Shown here piece after piece: positions 35,060-44,300 of a DNA stretch of 64,000 nucleotides. The notes beneath the pieces are model-generated. The model made no database searches. It was not told the origin of the DNA and worked only from the letters and a program-made list of their open reading frames with translations. The position numbers and the translations under genes were made by a program. Position 1 is the stretch's first letter. Each line of letters starts with the position of its first letter. Origin of the DNA: Variovorax boronicumulans. Its GTDB lineage: Bacteria; Pseudomonadota; Gammaproteobacteria; Burkholderiales; Burkholderiaceae_C. The DNA is taken from assembly GCF_029892485.1 (NCBI RefSeq), contig NZ_JARXVG010000011.1, forward strand, positions 1 through 64,000. The letters run 5' to 3'.

Positions 35060-35086
35060 AGCGCCCCTTGCGGGGCGCTTTTTTTT
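35060..35086 (+). terminator. Intrinsic terminator
   Basis: AGCGCCCC-TTGC-GGGGCGCT stem followed by a run of eight T. It ends the plus-strand unit containing the small membrane peptides. The minus-strand acyltransferase gene converges on it, ending 8 bases away. Confidence 0.9.
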
Positions 35087-35093
35087 GAAAGCG

Positions 35094-35840
35094 TCAGTGC
35101 GTCTCGCGGCGCAGCTGCTGCACGTCTTCATGCAGCGACTGCGCCCAGGTGCGGCGCTCGCGGCCGTGCGAGTCCTGCGGCTCACCGAAGCGCACGATGG
35201 CCAGCAGCGGCGGCGCGCGCAGCGTGTTCCACAGCGAGGCGAGCAGGCTGTCGTCGTCGATGTAGCGCGGCGCCTGGCTGGTCTCGCCGGTGGCGGCATC
35301 GGCAAAGCGCAGCGCGGCGGGCAGCACGGGGGCGCCCGAGGAAATGGCGGCCTGCAGCAGGTTGGCGTGGAAGGGCAGCAGCCCGCGGCCATCGCTCGTG
35401 GTGCCCTCGGGGAACACGCCGATCATGTCGCCCTCGCGCAGCGCCTCGGTCATGTGGTGCACCACGCGCAGCGCATCGCGGCGGCGTTCGCGCTCGATGT
35501 AGAGCGAGCCCGCGCCGGTGGAGAGCGTGCCGATCAGCGGCCAGTGCTTGACGCCCGACTTCGACACGAAGCGCACATGGCGCGCCGCATGGATGGCGGT
35601 GATGTCGAGCCACGAGAGGTGGTTGCTGATGATCAGCACCGGCCCTTGGGTCGGCGCCGTGCCCTGCACCTTGAGCGTGATGCCCATGATCTCTAGCATG
35701 CGGCGTGACCATTCCTGCACGCGCGCGTTGCGGTCGGCCTGCGACATCTTCGGAAAGGCGAAGCGGATCGTCCACCAGCCGCCCAGCGCATGCCCCACCG
35801 CGTGCAGCAAGCGCCAGCAGGCCTTCAGCGAATGAACCAT
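35094..35840 (-). CDS. Lysophospholipid acyltransferase (PlsC family)
   Basis: A 248-residue 1-acylglycerol-3-phosphate-type acyltransferase. The HX4D catalytic motif is NHLSWLD, and the glycerophosphate-binding block is FPEGTTSDG. An N-terminal hydrophobic segment (about 5-30) anchors it to the inner membrane. It lies 22 bases downstream of the dihydroorotase-like gene and is probably co-transcribed with the pyrimidine genes, a common arrangement in Burkholderiales. Confidence 0.9.
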   Translation of the reverse strand: MVHSLKACWRLLHAVGHALGGWWTIRFAFPKMSQADRNARVQEWSRRMLEIMGITLKVQGTAPTQGPVLIISNHLSWLDITAIHAARHVRFVSKSGVKHWPLIGTLSTGAGSLYIERERRRDALRVVHHMTEALREGDMIGVFPEGTTSDGRGLLPFHANLLQAAISSGAPVLPAALRFADAATGETSQAPRYIDDDSLLASLWNTLRAPPLLAIVRFGEPQDSHGRERRTWAQSLHEDVQQLRRETH

Positions 35841-35862
35841 GGGCGCGCGTTCTCTTTCTTCT

Positions 35863-37146
35863 TTATCCGTGGACGACGCGGCCCGCCACCAGCGTGTGGC
35901 GCGCGCGGCCCTGCACCGGATAGCCGCCGAACGGCGTGTGCTTGCCCTGGCTCTTGAGCGCGTCGGGCTCCACCTGCCATTCGAGCGTGGGGTCGAAGAT
36001 GCAGAGGTCGGCCACGCCGCCTTCGGTGAGGCGGCCGATGCCCGTTTGCGCATCCGCCGCGGTCAGCAGGCGGGCCGGCGCGGAGGTGATGACCTCGATG
36101 GCACGCGCAAGCCCCGCGCCGCTGCGCTCGCCCCATTGCAGCGCGAGCGGCAGCAGCAGCTCGAGCCCGGTGGCGCCGGGTTCGGCTTCGGCAAAGGGCA
36201 GCGTCTTGGCATCGGCCTCGACGGGCGTGTGGTCGGACACCAAGGCATCGATGGTGCCGTCGGCCAGGCCGGCCGAGAGCGCGGCGCGGTCTCCCTGCTG
36301 GCGCAGCGGCGGGTTCAGGCGCGCGCGGCTGTCGAAGTAGCCGATGTCGGTGTCGGCCAGGTGCAGCGAGTTGATGCTGACGTCGCAGGTCAGCGGCAGC
36401 CCCAGCGCCTTGGCTTCGCGCACGAGCGCCACGCCGCGCGCGCTGGAGATGCGGCACAGGTGCACGCGGGCGCCGGTGCTCTTCATCAATTCGACGATGG
36501 TGAAGATGGCGATGGTCTCGGCCGACACGGGCACGCCCGAGAGGCCCAGCCGCGTGGCGAGCGGGCCGCTGGCGGCCACGCCCTTGCCAAGGTCGCGGTC
36601 CTGCGGACGCAGCCACACGGTGTAGCCGAAGGTGCTCGCATAGAGCAGCGCGCGCTGCAGCACCTGCGTGTCGGCGAGCGGCACGTCGGCCTGGCTGAAG
36701 CCGATGCAACCGGCCTCGGTGAGCTCGGCCATCTCGGTGAGCACGCCGCCCGCCAGGCTGCGCGTGAGCGCGCCGAGCGGAAAGAGGCGCGCGCGCTGCA
36801 GCTTCTCGGCGCGAAACTTGAGCATCTCGACCAGGCCGGGCTCGTCGAGCACGGGGTCGGTGTCGGGCGGGCACACGAGGCTGGTCACGCCGCCCGCGAT
36901 GGCCGCGGCCATTTCGCTCTCCAGCATGCCTTCGTGTTCGTAGCCCGGTTCGCGCAGGCGCGCGGCGAGGTCGACGAGACCGGGGGCGACGATGCAGCCC
37001 GTGGCGTCGATGGTGCGATCGGCCTTGAAGCCAGCGGGCACGTTGCCGATGCCGGCGATCTTGCCGTCGGCGATGGCGATGTCGGTCTTCCTGTCGGTGC
37101 CCGAGGCGGGATCGACGACGCGGCCGTTGGTGATGAGGATGTTCAT
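35863..37146 (-). CDS. pyrX: Dihydroorotase-like protein lacking the metal motif (PyrX/PyrC')
   Basis: A 427-residue amidohydrolase of the dihydroorotase family. Active enzymes have D-x-H-x-H-x-R at the first metal site; here residues 59-64 read DLAARL, so both histidines are lost. Later family blocks remain (DHTPVEADAKTLPF, TSAPARLL). In Pseudomonas and relatives such inactive proteins form the scaffold of a dodecameric aspartate transcarbamoylase with PyrB. The neighbouring pyrB fits that role, so a catalytic dihydroorotase should be encoded elsewhere. Starts at the ATG at 37146. Confidence 0.92.
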   Translation of the reverse strand: MNILITNGRVVDPASGTDRKTDIAIADGKIAGIGNVPAGFKADRTIDATGCIVAPGLVDLAARLREPGYEHEGMLESEMAAAIAGGVTSLVCPPDTDPVLDEPGLVEMLKFRAEKLQRARLFPLGALTRSLAGGVLTEMAELTEAGCIGFSQADVPLADTQVLQRALLYASTFGYTVWLRPQDRDLGKGVAASGPLATRLGLSGVPVSAETIAIFTIVELMKSTGARVHLCRISSARGVALVREAKALGLPLTCDVSINSLHLADTDIGYFDSRARLNPPLRQQGDRAALSAGLADGTIDALVSDHTPVEADAKTLPFAEAEPGATGLELLLPLALQWGERSGAGLARAIEVITSAPARLLTAADAQTGIGRLTEGGVADLCIFDPTLEWQVEPDALKSQGKHTPFGGYPVQGRARHTLVAGRVVHG

Positions 37147-37181
37147 GCGTCTGTACTTCCGGTGGCCGTCAGGGCCTTTTC

Positions 37182-37285
37182 GGGGAACACCGTGGAACCG
37201 GCTTCGCCGGGCCACTGGTGTTGCCCCCGGTAGGGGGTTGGCGAAGCGACACGAAGTGCGCGAAGACTGGGGGCGAGCAACATGT
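37182..37285 (-). repeat. Stop-codon-adjacent repeat, copy 1 (pyrB-pyrX gap)
   Basis: Read on the minus strand it begins directly after the pyrB TAG as ACATGTTGCTCGCCCCCAG and continues through CGCACTTCGTGTCG, the CCCCCTACCGGGGG hairpin and CCGGCGAAGCCGG. The same order recurs at four other sites in the window. About 100 bp, strongly structured, filling most of the gap between two co-transcribed genes. Confidence 0.88.
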
Positions 37286-38248
37286 CTATGCTTCGTTTCC
37301 TGCCACGATGCTCATGACGGCCATGCGGACCGCGATGCCGAAAGTGACCTGTGGAAGGATCACGCTCTGCCTGCCATCGACCACTGCGGAGTCGATCTCC
37401 ACGCCGCGGTTGATCGGCCCCGGGTGCATCACGATGGCATCCGACTTCGCCAATTGCAGCTTCTCGGGCGTGAGCCCGTAGGTCTTGAAGAACTCCTGCG
37501 ACGAGGGCAGCAGCGCGCCGCTCATGCGCTCGTTCTGCAGCCGCAGCATGATGATCACGTCGCAGTCCTTGATGCCTTCTTCGAGCGTGTGGCACACGCG
37601 CACGCCCATGCCGGCCATGTCGGTGGGCACCAGCGTCTTGGGGCCGACCACGCGCACTTCGGCGCAGCCCAGCGTGGTGAGCGCGTGGATGTCGGAGCGC
37701 GCCACGCGCGAATGCAGCACGTCGCCGACGATGGCGACCGTGAGGTTCGCGAAGTCTTTCTTGTAGTGACGGATCGTGTACATGTCGAGCAGCCCCTGGG
37801 TGGGGTGCGCGTGGCGGCCGTCGCCGGCGTTCACCACGTGCACGTGGGGTGCCACGTGCTGCGCGATCAGGTACGGCGCGCCCGACTCGCTGTGGCGCAC
37901 CACGAACAGGTCGGCGGCCATGGCGCTCAGGTTGGCGATGGTGTCCAGCAGCGATTCGCCCTTGGTGGCTGAGGAGCGCGCGATGTCCAGGTTGATGACG
38001 TCGGCACTGAGGCGCTTGGCCGCGATCTCGAAGGTGGTGCGGGTGCGGGTGCTGTTCTCGAAGAACAGGTTGAACACGCTCTTGCCGCGCAAGAGCGGCA
38101 CCTTCTTCACCTCGCGGTCGCTCACGCTGGTGAAGTTGGCGGCGGTGTCCAGGATGTGCGTGACGATGTCCTTTGGCAGGCCCTCGATCGACAGCAGGTG
38201 GATGAGCTCGCCGTTCTTGTTGAGCTGCGGATTTCGCTTGTAGAGCAT
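37286..38248 (-). CDS. pyrB: Aspartate carbamoyltransferase catalytic subunit
   Basis: A 320-residue ATCase, which joins carbamoyl phosphate and aspartate in the first committed step of pyrimidine synthesis. FFENSTRTRTTFE binds carbamoyl phosphate, SATKGESLLDT provides the mobile Ser/Lys loop, and HPTQGLLDM and VGDVLHSRVARS are typical. Its ATG overlaps the pyrR stop (ATGA). No regulatory PyrI is present; the adjacent inactive dihydroorotase is the likely structural partner. Confidence 0.97.
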   Translation of the reverse strand: MLYKRNPQLNKNGELIHLLSIEGLPKDIVTHILDTAANFTSVSDREVKKVPLLRGKSVFNLFFENSTRTRTTFEIAAKRLSADVINLDIARSSATKGESLLDTIANLSAMAADLFVVRHSESGAPYLIAQHVAPHVHVVNAGDGRHAHPTQGLLDMYTIRHYKKDFANLTVAIVGDVLHSRVARSDIHALTTLGCAEVRVVGPKTLVPTDMAGMGVRVCHTLEEGIKDCDVIIMLRLQNERMSGALLPSSQEFFKTYGLTPEKLQLAKSDAIVMHPGPINRGVEIDSAVVDGRQSVILPQVTFGIAVRMAVMSIVAGNEA

Positions 38249-38745
38249 CAGCGGTTTTCCTCCACCTTGAGGCTGAAGGCGCCGTCGTCGGCGCGAGCCA
38301 GGGCCAGCAGTTGCGTGTCGGGCAGCGTGAACTTCGCGGCCGCGAAATCGGCGGCCACCGGCAGCTCGCGCCCACCGCGGTCGACCAGCACGGCCAGGCG
38401 CACGCAGGCGGGGCGGCCGAAGTCGAACAGCTCGTTGAGCACCGCGCGAATGGTGCGGCCGGTGTAGAGCACGTCGTCCAGCAGCAGCACGTCGGTGCCG
38501 TTCACGTCGAAAGGCAGCGAGGTCTGCGCGCTCGCCGAGAGGCCCCGGCGTGCGAAGTCGTCGCGGTGCATGGCCGACGAAATGATGCCGGGCGCGCCGG
38601 CCAGGCCCAGGTCTTTCTGCAGCCGCTCGACCAGCCAGGCGCCGCCGGAGGTGATGCCGACCAGTTTGGTTTCAGGGCGCAGCAGCGCCTTCACACCGGC
38701 CAGAAGGCCTGTGTAGAGCGCTTCGGCATCAGGGATTGAACTCAC
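38248..38745 (-). CDS. pyrR: PyrR bifunctional regulator / uracil phosphoribosyltransferase
   Basis: A 165-residue PRTase-fold protein. The PRPP loop is VLLLDDVLYTGRTIRAVL, and LAVLVDRGGRELPV is characteristic of PyrR. The start is a GTG at 38745 overlapping the ruvX stop; the upstream frame belongs to ruvX sequence in another frame. PyrR attenuates pyr transcription in Gram-positives; in proteobacteria its regulatory role is less certain, but its place at the head of pyrB-pyrX suggests pyrimidine-linked control. Confidence 0.93.
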   Translation of the reverse strand: MSSIPDAEALYTGLLAGVKALLRPETKLVGITSGGAWLVERLQKDLGLAGAPGIISSAMHRDDFARRGLSASAQTSLPFDVNGTDVLLLDDVLYTGRTIRAVLNELFDFGRPACVRLAVLVDRGGRELPVAADFAAAKFTLPDTQLLALARADDGAFSLKVEENR

Positions 38746-39179
38746 GAGAGACTCCTCAAAAATTGCTCCAGGATGATGCAGGCGGAGGCGGCATCGGCAT
38801 CTTTTGCACCGGACGACAGCGCCTCGGTGGTGCTGTAGCGCTCGTCCACCTCGAACACCTGAAGGTTGAACCGGCCCCGCAACTGGCGCGCGAACTTCTG
38901 CGCGCGGCGGGTGTTCTCGTGGGGGGCGCCGTCGGGGTGATACGGCACGCCGATTACCAGCGCGTCGGGCTGCCATTCCTTGATGCGCGCCTCGACCTGC
39001 GCGAAGCGGGCATCGCCCTCGGCCTTGATGGTGGCTTGCGGGGTGGCGCTTTGAAGCAGCCGGTTGCCGCTGGCCACGCCGGTGCGCTTCAGGCCGAAAT
39101 CGAAGGCCAGGAAGGTCTGGAAATGGGAGGGGACGGGAACGGGAACGGAAGAGTCGGCGGGAGCGGAAGCGTCTGGCAT
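38742..39179 (-). CDS. ruvX: RuvX/YqgF Holliday-junction-resolvase-like, pre-16S rRNA nuclease
   Basis: A 145-residue RNase-H-fold protein. AFDFGLKRTGVASGN is the first acidic motif, VIGVPYHPDG the second, and VDERYSTTEA the third. The C-terminal KDADAASACIILEQFL follows the family. The product is implicated in 16S rRNA 5'-end processing. Located 8 bases downstream of algH and overlapping pyrR, the conserved algH-ruvX-pyrR-pyrB order of Burkholderiales. Confidence 0.95.
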   Translation of the reverse strand: MPDASAPADSSVPVPVPSHFQTFLAFDFGLKRTGVASGNRLLQSATPQATIKAEGDARFAQVEARIKEWQPDALVIGVPYHPDGAPHENTRRAQKFARQLRGRFNLQVFEVDERYSTTEALSSGAKDADAASACIILEQFLRSLS

Positions 39180-39187
39180 GACGGCGC

Positions 39188-39787
39188 TCACGCGTGGCCG
39201 GCGTCTGGCGACAGCTTCCAGGCCTCCAGGCCCAGCAGCAGCAGCGCCTTGTCGTAGCGCTGCTCGATCGGGGTGTCGAAGATCACGGCCGGGTCGGCCA
39301 GCACGGTGAGCCAGCTGTTCTCGGCCAGTTCGGACTCGAGCTGGCCTTCGCCCCAGGCCGAGTAGCCCAGCGAGACCAGCACCTTGCGCGGGCCCGCACC
39401 GGTGGCCAGGGCCTCCAGCACGTCTTTCGAGGTGGTCATTTCGAGTCCGCCGGGGATGGTCATGGTCGAGGCGTAGACCGACTCCTCGGGCTTCTCGGCA
39501 TGGGTGAAGACGGGCTCGTGCAGCACGAAGCCGCGCTCGGTCTGCACCGGGCCGCCCTGGAAGACGGGGGACTCGCCCAGTTCGGGGCGGCTCAGGTGGA
39601 GCTCGATCTTCTCGAACAGCACCTTGAGGTTGATGTCGCTGGGTTTGTTGATCACCAGGCCGAGCGCGCCGCGCTCGCTGTGTTCGCAGAGGTACACGAC
39701 GCTGCGGTTGAAAGTTTTGTCTTCCATCCCGGGCATCGCTATCAAAAAGTGATGCGTGAGGTTCATCGGGGCAGAATCGGCAGCCAT
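39188..39787 (-). CDS. algH: YqgE/AlgH family protein
   Basis: A 199-residue cytoplasmic protein with the family hallmarks LTHHFLIAMPGMEDKTFNRS, GALGLVINKPS and FQGGPVQTERGFVLHE, and ending LGYSAWGEGQLESEL...W. Its biochemical function is unclear; AlgH was linked to alginate regulation in Pseudomonas. First gene of the ruvX-pyr operon. Its start codon abuts the divergent photolyase start (CATATG), so one of the starts may lie slightly further in, or the promoters overlap the coding sequences. Confidence 0.94.
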   Translation of the reverse strand: MAADSAPMNLTHHFLIAMPGMEDKTFNRSVVYLCEHSERGALGLVINKPSDINLKVLFEKIELHLSRPELGESPVFQGGPVQTERGFVLHEPVFTHAEKPEESVYASTMTIPGGLEMTTSKDVLEALATGAGPRKVLVSLGYSAWGEGQLESELAENSWLTVLADPAVIFDTPIEQRYDKALLLLGLEAWKLSPDAGHA

Positions 39788-41287
39788 ATGCCACCTATTT
39801 TACTGGCCGTCGACAAGACCTATCCCAAGGGACTCATGTGGTTCCGCCGCGACCTCCGGGTGGACGACAACGCCGCGCTCTACCGGGCGCTTCGGGCCTG
39901 CCGCCAGGTGGTCTGCGTTTTCGTGTTCGACAAGGCGATCCTGGACCCGCTGCCGGCCATCGACCGGCGGGTCGAATTCATCCGCGAATCGCTGCTGGAG
40001 CTGCAGACGGAACTGGGTGCGCTGAGCGGCGGGCTGATCGTGCGGCACTCCCACGCGGTGCAGGAAATCCCCGCGCTGGCCAGCGACCTGGGCGTGCAGG
40101 CCGTGTTCGCCAACCGCGACGACGAGCCCGATGCGCTGGAGCGCGACGCCAAGGTGCTCGGCGCGCTGGCCAATGCGGGCATCGCCTTCCACACCTACAA
40201 GGACTCGACCGTCTTCGACCGCGACGAGGTCATGACCAAGACCGGCCAGCCCTACACGGTGTTCACGCCGTACAAGCGGGCATGGCTGGCGAAGGTGGAT
40301 TCGTTCTTCCTCAAGCCGTATCCGGTGCGCAGCCACGCCGAGGCGCTGGCGCCGCCGCCGCAGGCCTACCGGGAGCCGATGCCGTCGCTGGGCGAACTCG
40401 GCTTCGAGAAGAGCAACCTGTCCACGCTGGAGATCCCGACCGGCTCGCTCGGCGCCGGCGTGCTGTTCGAGGACTTCTTCGAGCGCATCGACCGCTACGA
40501 CGAGGCGCGCAACTTCCCCGCCGTGCGCGGCCCCAGCTACATGGGCGTGCACCTGCGCTTCGGCACGGTGTCGATCCGGCAGGTGGCGAGCGTGGCGCAC
40601 CAGCTCTCGCTGCAGGGCAATGCGGGCGCGGCGACGTGGCTGAGCGAGCTGATCTGGCGCGACTTCTACTTCCAGATCCTCATGCACTTCCCGCATGTGC
40701 ACACGAACGGCGAATCGAAGAGCTTCCGCCCCGAGTACGACAAGATCCAGTGGCACCACGGCAAGCATGCCGACCAGCTCTTCGACGCCTGGTGCGAAGG
40801 CCGCACCGGCTATCCGCTGGTCGATGCGGCCATGCTGCAGATCAACCAGAGCGGCTACATGCACAACCGGCTGCGCATGGTGGTGGCGAGCTTTCTCTGC
40901 AAGGACCTGGGCCTGGACTGGCGCCGCGGCGAGGCCTACTTCGCGCTGCACCTGAACGATTTCGAACTGGCCTCCAACAACGGCGGCTGGCAGTGGGCCA
41001 GCTCCAGCGGCTGCGATGCGCAGCCCTACTTCCGCATCTTCAACCCGGTGACGCAGAGCGAGCGCTTCGACCCCGAGGGCAAGTTCATCCGCCGCTACCT
41101 GCCGCAGCTGGCAGGCCTGTCGAACGCGGCGATCCATGCGCCTTGGACGGCGTCGCCGGTGGAGCTGGAGGCCGCAGGCATCAAGCTCGGCGAGACCTAT
41201 CCGCACCCCGTGGTGGACCATGCCGAGGCGCGCGAGAAGACGCTGCAGCGCTACGGCGTGGCGCGGGCCAAGGCGCTGCAGAAATGA
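39788..41287 (+). CDS. phrB: Cryptochrome/deoxyribodipyrimidine photolyase
   Basis: A 499-residue photolyase, the standard length. The antenna-binding alpha/beta domain (about 15-145) starts LMWFRRDLRVDDN. The FAD domain holds TWLSELIWRDFYFQIL, GYPLVDAAMLQINQSGYMHN and the strongly conserved NNGGWQWASSSGCDAQPYFR. It repairs cyclobutane pyrimidine dimers in light. The ATG at 39788 abuts algH; a start at the Met 17 codons later (MWFRRD) would leave a little more room for a promoter. Confidence 0.95.
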   Translation: MPPILLAVDKTYPKGLMWFRRDLRVDDNAALYRALRACRQVVCVFVFDKAILDPLPAIDRRVEFIRESLLELQTELGALSGGLIVRHSHAVQEIPALASDLGVQAVFANRDDEPDALERDAKVLGALANAGIAFHTYKDSTVFDRDEVMTKTGQPYTVFTPYKRAWLAKVDSFFLKPYPVRSHAEALAPPPQAYREPMPSLGELGFEKSNLSTLEIPTGSLGAGVLFEDFFERIDRYDEARNFPAVRGPSYMGVHLRFGTVSIRQVASVAHQLSLQGNAGAATWLSELIWRDFYFQILMHFPHVHTNGESKSFRPEYDKIQWHHGKHADQLFDAWCEGRTGYPLVDAAMLQINQSGYMHNRLRMVVASFLCKDLGLDWRRGEAYFALHLNDFELASNNGGWQWASSSGCDAQPYFRIFNPVTQSERFDPEGKFIRRYLPQLAGLSNAAIHAPWTASPVELEAAGIKLGETYPHPVVDHAEAREKTLQRYGVARAKALQK

Positions 41288-41310
41288 AAAAGGCCCCGAG
41301 GGGCCTTTTT
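41287..41310. terminator. Bidirectional intrinsic terminator
   Basis: AAAAAGGCCCC-GAG-GGGCCTTTTT: a 6-bp GC stem with A-tract before and T-tract after, just past the photolyase stop. It sits between convergent phrB and chpA and can work for both strands. Confidence 0.9.
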
Positions 41311-41332
41311 GCTGGATGCACGCCGGAGCGCT

Positions 41333-44300
41333 TCAGGCGGCGGCTGCCAATGTTGGCTCGCTGGTGTACGCACGGACCAGGCGCAGCAGTTCCTCTTCCG
41401 AGTAGGGCTTGCCCAGGTAGTGGTTCACGCCCAGCGTGCGTGCGTAGTCGCGGTGCTTCTCGGCGATGCGCGAGGTGATCATGATGATCGGCAGCTCGGC
41501 CAATGCGGCGTCGGCGCGGATGTTGCGGGCCAGGTCGAAGCCGTCCATGCGCGGCATTTCGATGTCCGACAGCACCACCGACGGACGCTCCTGCTGCAGC
41601 CGTTCGAGCGCCTGCAGGCCGTCGGCCGCGAGCGACACGCGATAGCCTTCGCGCTGCAGCAGGCGCTGCGTGACGCGGCGCACGGTGATGGAGTCGTCCA
41701 CCACCAGCACCAGCGGCACCAGCGGCGCCACGGGGGCCAGCACCGGCAGCGGCGTCTGCGGCGCGTCGTTGCCGGCCGTGGTCCCGGCAGCGTTCGATGC
41801 CGGCACCACGAGCGCAGCGGCCTGGCGCTGGCGCGCCTGTTCGCCGTGCACCGCGGCCAGCGCGACCGGGTTGTAGATCAGCGCCACCGCACCCGAAGCC
41901 AGCACCGAGATGCCGGCAAGACCCGGCAGCCGCACGAGCTGCGGGCCGAGGTTCTTCACCACGACTTCCTGGTTGCCCAGCACTTCGTCCACGTGCAGCG
42001 CGACGCGCTGTGCCGCGCTTCGCACGATCACGAGGGTGTTGTTCTTCGCACCGGCATGCGCGCTGCGCGTAGAGGCCTGCAGCAGCGCGCCGGCCCAGTA
42101 GAACGGCACCTGTTCGGCGCCGAACGGATGGCTGGCGTGCAGGTAAGCGGCCTCCAGGTCGGTACCGCTCACGCGCTGCACCAGTTCCACCAGGTTCGAC
42201 GGCACGCCGATCGACACATCGCCGGCACGCAGCATCACCACGTGCGTCACCGCGGTGGTCAGCGGCAGCACCAGCTTGAAGGTGGTGCCCTGGCCCGGGG
42301 TGCTGTGCGTTTCGATGCGGCCGCCGAGCGCCGCGATCTGCGCGCGCACCACGTCCATGCCGATGCCGCGTCCGGACAGCTCGGAGACCTGTCCGGCCGT
42401 CGAGAAGCCGGGCTTGAAGATCAGCTCGGTGGCTTCTTCTGGCGTGAGTTCCTTGTCGTCGGCCAGGAGGCCGAGGGCGCGGGCGCGCTCGGCGATGCGC
42501 TTCTGGTCGAGGCCGGCGCCGTCGTCGCGGAAGCTCACCGAGACGTCGTTGCCTTCATGGTGCAGGTCGATGACGATGAGGCCGCTGGCGTCCTTGCCGG
42601 CCTCCTCGCGCACCGCGGCGTCTTCGATGCCGTGCGCCACGCAGTTGCGCAGCAAGTGTTCGAAGGCGGGCGTCATCCGGTCGAGCACGCCACGGTCCAT
42701 TTCGATGGAGCCGCCGACGATGTCCAGGCGCACCTGCTTGCCGGTGTCTTTCGACGCCTGGCGCACCACGCGGTAGAGGCGGTCGGAGATGCCTTCGAAC
42801 TCCACCATGCGCGTGCGCAGCAGGCCGCGCTGCAGTTCACGGGTCTGGCGTGCCTGCACGCTCAGGTCGTCTTCCGTCGCCTGCACCGTCTTTTGCAGCG
42901 TGCGCTGCACGGTGGCCACGTCGTTCACCGACTCGGCCATCATGCGGGTGAGTTCCTGCACGCGGGTGAAGCGGTCGAATTCCAGCGGGTCGAAGCTCTG
43001 CTGCGAGTCCTTGGCTTGCGCCAAGCGCGACTGCATCTGGCTTTCGGCCTGCACCTCGATGTCGCGCAGTTGCTGGCGCAGGCGGTCCAGGTTGCCCGTG
43101 AGGTCGGACAGCGAGCCGCGCAGCTGGCCGAGTTCGGCTTCCAGGCGCGAGCGCGTGATGATGACCTCGCCGGTCTGCGCGACCAGGCGGTCGAGCAGCT
43201 GGGTGCGGATGCGAACGGCCTGGCTCGACGCGGCGCGCAGCGGGGCGAGCAGCGCAGGCGCCGGGCGCGGCTGCAGCATCGTGAGAGCCGGCTGGGAGGC
43301 GGCATCGGCTTCGCCCGGCTCGACGGGCGCGGCGTCCTCGTCGTTCGCGGGGACGCCGACATCGGCTGCCGCCACCTGGGCCACGGAAGCCGCGTTCGCG
43401 GTGGCCGCGGCCACCAGCTGGGCCATTTCGACCTGGGTGGCGTCATCGGCCGCGCGCAGCGCGTCGAAGGTGGCCTGCAGGGTGTCCAGACGGACCAGCA
43501 GCTTTTCGATGTCGGCCCGCTCTGCGCCCTGGGAACCCAGGATTTCGATCTCGGACTCCATGCGGTGCGCGCGTTCGCCCAGGCGCATGGCGCCGGCCAG
43601 GCGCGCACTGCCCTTGAGCGTGTGCAGCGTGCGCAGCACGGAGGCGCGCGGCGCGCTGTCGTCGGGGTGGTGCGACCACTGGCGAAGCGCTTCGCCCAGC
43701 TGGGGCAGCAGGTCGGCGGCCTCTTCCTCGAAGATCGGGAACAGGTCGACGTCGACCGCATCGGCCAGGTCGATGGCGTCTTCGGAATCGTCCAGCGCCA
43801 CGTCGGCCATGCCGTCGTTGGACACGATTTGCTGGAACGGCCGGACTTCGCTGCGCACGGCGGCTTCGAGCGGCATGGGTGCCGCCGCGATGTCGCGCAG
43901 TGCCTGCAGCGTGCCTTCGGCCGGATCGCGCAGGAACCCCACGGCGAACTGGTGCAGCAGGCGGCGCAGCTCGTCGGCCGCGGCAACCAGCACCACGCCC
44001 TGTTCACGCGTGCCGCTGCCCTGCATCTGCAGGTGCTGCAGCGCCGATTCGAGCAGGCGCGCCATGCCCGAGAGGCTGTGGAAGCCGACGGTGGCGGAGC
44101 TGCCGGCCAGCGAATGCGCGAGCGCAACGGTCGAGTCGGGCAGGCGTTCGTGCGATTCCAGCGCCCATTCGCCCACGTCGGTGGCCAGTTGCCTGGACCA
44201 TTCGTCGGCTTCGTTGAGGTAGACGTTGTAGAGCGCGATGCCGATGCGCAGCGGGCCGATCACCTTGACCTGGTCTTCGGCGCTGGAGGCGGTGGCGTCC

